From contig JADKDZ010000003.1 in NCBI GenBank assembly GCA_016718265.1, positions 20,001-84,000 on the forward strand: a stretch of 64,000 nt of DNA, read 5' to 3'. Shown here one piece after another: positions 60,011 through 64,000 of the stretch (position 1 is its first letter; the number at the start of each line of letters is the position of its first letter). The stretch is from Uliginosibacterium sp. GTDB taxonomy: Bacteria > Pseudomonadota > Gammaproteobacteria > Burkholderiales > Rhodocyclaceae. The position numbers were made by a program, and so were the translations under genes. Under the pieces are notes generated by a model that did no database searches, had not been told where the DNA came from, and saw only the letters and a list, made by a program, of their open reading frames with translations.

Positions 60011-60352
60011 TCAGGGTTTCACCAAAAAAACCAAAAAATTCGCTTGCAGCGTGATGATCAATCCGATCACCACTGCGCCCCAATTTACGCCGGGAAGCAA
60101 CCAGGCGACTGCTGCCAGGATGACGATTACCAAGAAAACCTTGGCAAACTCACCGACAAAAAAAAATAGGCCTTGAAGTGCTTGGTGGCTTACAAACTGA
60201 CGATTAAGAACCCAAGCAAACAAGGCATTCGGAATGCAACACGCGACTCCGCCAATCAGTGCACCGACCGCTCCGGTGGTGCCGAACATCATGCCACCGC
60301 AGACTGTACCCAGCACAGCACAAATCAGCTGCAAAACAATCACTCTGTACAT
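60011..60352 (-). CDS. atpI: ATP synthase assembly protein AtpI
   Basis: A 113-residue small membrane protein with four hydrophobic helices, a helper in c-ring assembly or Mg2+ supply. It is the first gene of the atpIBEFHAGDC operon and ends 1 nt before atpB starts. Confidence 0.9.
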   Translation of the reverse strand: MYRVIVLQLICAVLGTVCGGMMFGTTGAVGALIGGVACCIPNALFAWVLNRQFVSHQALQGLFFFVGEFAKVFLVIVILAAVAWLLPGVNWGAVVIGLIITLQANFLVFLVKP

Positions 60353-60715
60353 GGTGCGGATCTCGGTGGGTGTTACCCATTATCCCAACGAAAGCAGCCA
60401 ATGGTAGGAGTGGTTTTTCGCCAAGTCAATCTTGCCAAGTCGTGTTGCAGCAATGGAGCCGGACACGCACCAAATGTGAGCCACGATTGCCCCAAAAGGC
60501 GCGCAATTCTGAATGCACTACCACTTAAAGTCAATCGTGTTTTTGACGACGCGCAACTGGCGGTCAAGGCTGTTTTGGCGAGTATCAAACATGGGGCGCT
60601 TGCTTGAAATGTCTGTTCCGCTGGGTTCTCACCCAAAATTCGAAGCAATTAGCGCGCCAAAACCGCGCAGGATTTCTGGTGTTATGGCTTGACTGCACGG
60701 CGGAACGTGTCGATA
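60353..60715. other. About 360 bp divergent region between atpI and an ArsR-type gene
   Basis: It contains the atp operon promoter on the minus strand and that of the regulator on the plus strand. No gene is recognised. Neither promoter can be placed with confidence. Confidence 0.5.
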
Positions 60716-61036
60716 ATGGTCGATATGAACCGTAATTATTCCCGATCGATTCCTGCTGAGTGGCAGCGCATGGCGAAGGTGTTCGAGGCGCTGGGAGATG
60801 AGCACAGGCAGCGCATCACCCTGACTTTCGAGCCAGGCGAGCGACTCAATGTAGGCCAGATAGCCGAGGTTTCAACACTTGCGCGGTCTACGGTGTCGCA
60901 TCATCTGAAGGTGCTGAGGGAATCGGGTGTGCTCGATAGCGAGAAAGTCGGCAAAGAAGTGTACTTCTGGATCAACAAGCCGTTTCTTGAAGGAGTATTC
61001 GGCAACGTCAATGACTACCTGACTCGTTATCTGTGA
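60716..61036 (+). CDS. ArsR-family winged-helix regulator
   Basis: A 106-residue ArsR-type regulator. The winged helix-turn-helix runs from FEALGDEHRQRITLTF through VGQIAEVSTLARSTVSHHLKVL to the wing EKVGKEVYFW. It carries no cysteine metal site. ATGs at 60716 and 60725 are both possible. The repeated gtcgata at the start, and the tatcga/tcgata palindrome after the gene, suggest that it controls itself and the downstream genes. It is followed by an amidase-like gene and an acyltransferase gene on the same strand. Confidence 0.88.
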   Translation: MVDMNRNYSRSIPAEWQRMAKVFEALGDEHRQRITLTFEPGERLNVGQIAEVSTLARSTVSHHLKVLRESGVLDSEKVGKEVYFWINKPFLEGVFGNVNDYLTRYL

Positions 61037-61080
61037 GGCGGTAGGTGAAGCGGCAGGTGCCGCTATTATTTCGGTGATTA

Positions 61081-61098
61081 TATCGATGTGTGTCGATA
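61081..61098 (+). promoter_or_regulatory. Probable ArsR-type operator upstream of the YiiX-like gene
   Basis: Inverted repeat tatcga-tgtgtg-tcgata, 34 bp before the ATG at 61132. The half-site gtcgata also occurs twice at the regulator's own start (60709-60723), which ties the two sites together. Confidence 0.6.
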
Positions 61099-61131
61099 TG
61101 TCGTTATGTATGTCTTGATTGTGAGGTTCGT

Positions 61132-61862
61132 ATGCACTGCTTCCATAAGCGATTTAGAGTCGCATTCATCGCGGGCCTCGCGGCCTGCATGGTCCTGATG
61201 ATAGCTGCCACGAGCGGCGGCGGCGCGCCTGACGCTATCGTGCGGACGCCTCTCCAGGTGCCACTGCAGGTTGGCGACGTCGTCTTCATCCGGGTGCCGC
61301 ATCTGCTGTACCGAAAGGTGGCGGACGCCAATGCGAGTTGGACCAACCACGTTGGTATCGTGATCGACGTGAGCGGAGAGGAGGCTATCGTTGCGGAGAG
61401 TCGGGTACCCAGGGCGGGGACCACTACATTCAGCAAGTTTGTTGCGCGCTCCGAGAATGGGCGCGTCGCGATACGTCGTCTCTCCCGAAACTTGAATGAC
61501 GACGAGAGGCGCCGGATTGTCGCGGCTGCGCGTCTGCGCTTGGTCAATGGTATGACCTTGGGTTCGACTTCAACTCTCAGCGCCAGTTCTGCTCAAAATT
61601 CGTGCGCGAAGTGTTGCAGCAGGCTACCGGTGAGTCCGTCGGGGCAGTTGAGACCTTTTCCAGCTTGTTGGCCCGCCATCCGGAAGCCGACCAGCGTTTC
61701 TGGAAATGGTGGTACCTGGGGGCCATACCCTGGCAGCGCCAGACCATCACTCCGGCTAGCCAGTACGAGAGCGAGGTGCTGCACACCGTGTTCGATGGCT
61801 GGATAGTGACGCCATCAAGTCTGTCAGGTCACAATAGCACCACGATGCCCAACCCGTTTTGA
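61132..61862 (+). CDS. YiiX/YebB-like permuted papain-type amidase, frameshifted
   Basis: The N-terminus has a membrane-spanning or signal segment (about residues 8-25), then LQVGDVVFIRV and the catalytic-His motif SWTNHVGIVID of the permuted NlpC/papain (YaeF/YiiX) clan. Near 61553-61558 the frame slips: one base seems missing in atgaccttgggttc. The other frame continues with GFDFNSQRQFCSKFVREVL, which carries the expected catalytic Cys, and runs to the stop at 61862. With the frame restored the protein would be about 243 residues. Members act on amide or acyl bonds of peptidoglycan or lipids; the substrate is unknown. The ATG has gagg 5 nt upstream. It ends 11 nt before the acyltransferase gene. 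Confidence 0.75.
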
Positions 61863-61873
61863 GAGCAGAACCT

Positions 61874-64000
61874 ATGAGAAGCCTGATCAAACGACTATTT
61901 CGGGTCCTGGCCCGCGCCTTGTTCCGCGTGCGGGTCGGGGGCAGTAGTGAGGGTCTCGACGCGCATGCGCGCCTGCTGGTGATTGCCAATCACGAGTCTT
62001 TCCTCGATGGCCTGCTGCTGGGACTATTCCTGCCGCTTGACCCTGTTTTTGTCGTGCATACCGGCGTTGTGCGCAACCCACTTTTTCGCCTCTGCTTGGC
62101 ATTGGTCGACTATCTTGCCGTGGACCCGACGAGTCCGATGGCCATGAAGAAGGTGATCCGCCTGATTGAGACGGGGCGTCCGGTGGTTGTCTTTCCGGAG
62201 GGGAGGATTACGACGACGGGCAGCTTGATGAAGGTCTATGACGGCCCTGCGTTTGTCGCCGCCAAAACCGGTGCCACGCTTCTACCGGTGCGCCTTGACG
62301 GCGCCGCGCGGAGCTATTTCTCGCGGCTGTCCGGACGTCATCCACGGCGCGTGCTGCCGCAGATCACCTTGTCGATTCAAGCCGTTACCAAGTTGAAAAT
62401 GCCTGAAGGCGGCACGGCGCGTGAGCGACGCCGCAAGGCCGGTGAGGCGATGCGGCGCCTGATGCAAGAGATGATCTTCGCGTCGCGTCCGACGCAGACG
62501 CTGTTTGAAGCCCTGTGTGATGCGGCCAGCATTCAGGGGCCTGGCCGCCGTCTGATCGAAGACATGAAGCAGATCGAGTACTCCTACCAGGACTTGCTCA
62601 AGATGGCATTGATGTTGGGGCGTCTGGTGGGTCGCTATACGCGGCCGGGAGAGCATGTCGGCGTCCTGCTGCCTAACCTTGCCCCCACCCTTGGGCTTAT
62701 CTTCGGACTTAACGCGCATGCCCGGGTGCCAGCGATGTTGAATTACACCGCGGGTCTTGAAGGCATGCAGGCCGCTTGCACGGCGGCCCAGATCGCTACG
62801 ATTGTCAGCTCGCGCGCCTTTGTGACACAAGCCAAGCTGGCTGACAAGATCGCGGCCTTGCAAGGCGTACGTGTCATCTATCTCGAGGACTTGCGCGAAG
62901 AGGCCGGCTTGGGCGACAAGCTCTGGCTGATGCTGTGGGCGATCCGATTCCCGCGCTGGGCAATGCAGCGGGTCGGGCCAGAAAGCGCGGCGGTGGTGCT
63001 ATTTACCTCAGGTTCCGAGGGGGTGCCAAAAGGGGTGGTCCTGTCACACCGTGCCTTGCTGGCAAATATCGCCCAGATTCGCGCGGTTATCGACTTCTCG
63101 GTGGATGACAAAATCCTCAATGCGCTGCCCTTGTTCCACTCCTTTGGGCTGATGGCGGGCGGGCTGCTCCCGGTGGTGACGGGTGCTAACGTGTTCCTGT
63201 ATCCATCGCCGCTGCATTACCGCGTCATTCCGGAGCTTGCGTATGACCGCAATTGCACGGTCTTGCTCGGGACCAGTACTTTCCTGGGCAACTATGCCAA
63301 GAATGCTCACCCTTACGATTTCTATCGCCTCCGGTACGTGATCGCCGGGGCAGAGAAACTCTCCGAGTCTGTCCGCAATGTCTGGTTCGAGAAGTTCGGG
63401 ATTCGCATCTTTGAAGGCTACGGTGCAACCGAGACGGCCCCGGTTCTCGCCGTCAATACGCCCATGGCGTACCGGACAGGCACGGTCGGGCAGCTCCTGC
63501 CGGGTCTGCGTGCCGAGATCCTCGCTGTGCCGGGCATCGACAATGGCGGCATCCTCCATGTCAGCGGGCCGAACATCATGAGCGGCTATCTTCGTGTCGA
63601 GCGGCCCGGAGTGGTGCAGCCACCCGTGTCAGCTGCCGGTGAGGGTTGGTATGAGACCGGAGACGTGGTGAACGTGGATACCGACGGGTTCTTGCGGATC
63701 GTCGGACGTGTTAAACGTTTTGCCAAGGTTGCGGGTGAAATGATTTCACTGGAGTCTGTAGAGAAGCTCGCCACCCAAGCGTCATCCCTGGCGCTGCATG
63801 CAGCCAGTACACAAGTTGATGAAGCGCGTGGCGAGAATGTGGTGCTGTTCACGACCGACATGGGGCTGACGCGCGAGACCCTTCAGGCTGCAGCGCGTGC
63901 AGGTGGCTGGCCCGAGATCGCGGTGCCGCGCAAGATCAAGCCGGTGGATGCCTTGCCCTTGCTGGGTACCGGCAAGATCGATTACGTCACTCTCAAGCAA
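61874..64000 (+). CDS. aas: Bifunctional acyltransferase / acyl-ACP synthetase (Aas-like), 3' end outside window
   Basis: An open frame of 709 codons that runs off the window end. The N-terminal PlsC-type acyltransferase has HX4D (NHESFLD, residues 39-45) and FPEGR near 111. The C-terminal part is an AMP-forming acyl-activating enzyme with LFTSGSEGVPKGV near 375, LFHSFGLMAGG near 420, the EGYGATE motif near 515 and YETGDV near 595. Aas-type enzymes reacylate lysophosphatidylethanolamine with fatty acids at the inner membrane. The ATG at 61874 closely follows the YiiX-like gene, so both are probably transcribed together under the ArsR-type regulator. Whether a further domain follows cannot be seen. 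Confidence 0.92.
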   Translation, partial: MRSLIKRLFRVLARALFRVRVGGSSEGLDAHARLLVIANHESFLDGLLLGLFLPLDPVFVVHTGVVRNPLFRLCLALVDYLAVDPTSPMAMKKVIRLIETGRPVVVFPEGRITTTGSLMKVYDGPAFVAAKTGATLLPVRLDGAARSYFSRLSGRHPRRVLPQITLSIQAVTKLKMPEGGTARERRRKAGEAMRRLMQEMIFASRPTQTLFEALCDAASIQGPGRRLIEDMKQIEYSYQDLLKMALMLGRLVGRYTRPGEHVGVLLPNLAPTLGLIFGLNAHARVPAMLNYTAGLEGMQAACTAAQIATIVSSRAFVTQAKLADKIAALQGVRVIYLEDLREEAGLGDKLWLMLWAIRFPRWAMQRVGPESAAVVLFTSGSEGVPKGVVLSHRALLANIAQIRAVIDFSVDDKILNALPLFHSFGLMAGGLLPVVTGANVFLYPSPLHYRVIPELAYDRNCTVLLGTSTFLGNYAKNAHPYDFYRLRYVIAGAEKLSESVRNVWFEKFGIRIFEGYGATETAPVLAVNTPMAYRTGTVGQLLPGLRAEILAVPGIDNGGILHVSGPNIMSGYLRVERPGVVQPPVSAAGEGWYETGDVVNVDTDGFLRIVGRVKRFAKVAGEMISLESVEKLATQASSLALHAASTQVDEARGENVVLFTTDMGLTRETLQAAARAGGWPEIAVPRKIKPVDALPLLGTGKIDYVTLKQ

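Overview
The window reads as a chromosome segment of a high-GC betaproteobacterium. The evidence is the rRNA 3' end, the gene order ftsY-ftsE-ftsX-rpoH, the atpIBEFHAGDC operon, an rsmD-coaD-ferredoxin cluster and a SAH riboswitch in front of metH. A Rhodocyclales-type organism (something like Uliginosibacterium or a relative) is my guess from gene content and was not tested. It takes up D-xylose, respires, senses blue light, is chemotactic, and has the late steps of cobalamin assembly.

Layout. 1-2.2 kb: 3' part of a 23S rRNA gene, 5S rRNA and a terminator, closing an rRNA operon. 2.3-8.9 kb: minus-strand housekeeping genes (SNF2 helicase, thiD, speD, rlhA). 9.1-11.8 kb: an orphan TRAP-type binding protein convergent with a chemoreceptor. 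12-19.6 kb: a rearranged stretch with a DEAD-box helicase, a secreted GH16 glycosidase, a RAYT-type transposase between inverted repeats, and a second, damaged copy of the helicase tail plus GH16 gene. 19.7-25.3 kb: BLUF photoreceptor with folE, a membrane-anchored unknown, a cupin, then pcm-rhodanese-tolC. 25.4-30.2 kb: an RND efflux operon with its TetR regulator and operator; the pump gene carries an internal deletion. 30.5-36.2 kb: small lipoprotein, cobC-cobS, and divergently a SAH riboswitch with metH. 37-40.8 kb: ArsR-SRPBCC pair, a zinc-ribbon/TM2/pilin-like fusion, DUF188, ferredoxin, coaD, rsmD. 41-44.7 kb: ftsY, ftsEX and rpoH with a perfect CIRCE operator. 44.8-48.7 kb: xylFGH. 49.6-53 kb: LysR/azoR, pirin, GGDEF. 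53.3-60.4 kb: the complete F1Fo ATP synthase operon. 60.7-64 kb: ArsR regulator, a YiiX-like amidase with a frameshift, and a bifunctional acyltransferase/acyl-ACP synthetase that runs off the end.

How parts fit together. metH, its riboswitch and cobCS bring together B12 and methyl-group metabolism. The CIRCE site places the heat-shock sigma factor under probable HrcA control. folE and the BLUF gene form a probable operon. Most single-gene breaks (metH, RAYT, YiiX-like gene) are one-base shifts, and the 15.6-17.9 kb stretch is full of small indels. Some of the damage may therefore be draft-sequence error rather than biology. The out-of-frame deletion in the RND pump and the two-base Glu-to-Ala change in the second GH16 copy are harder to explain that way.
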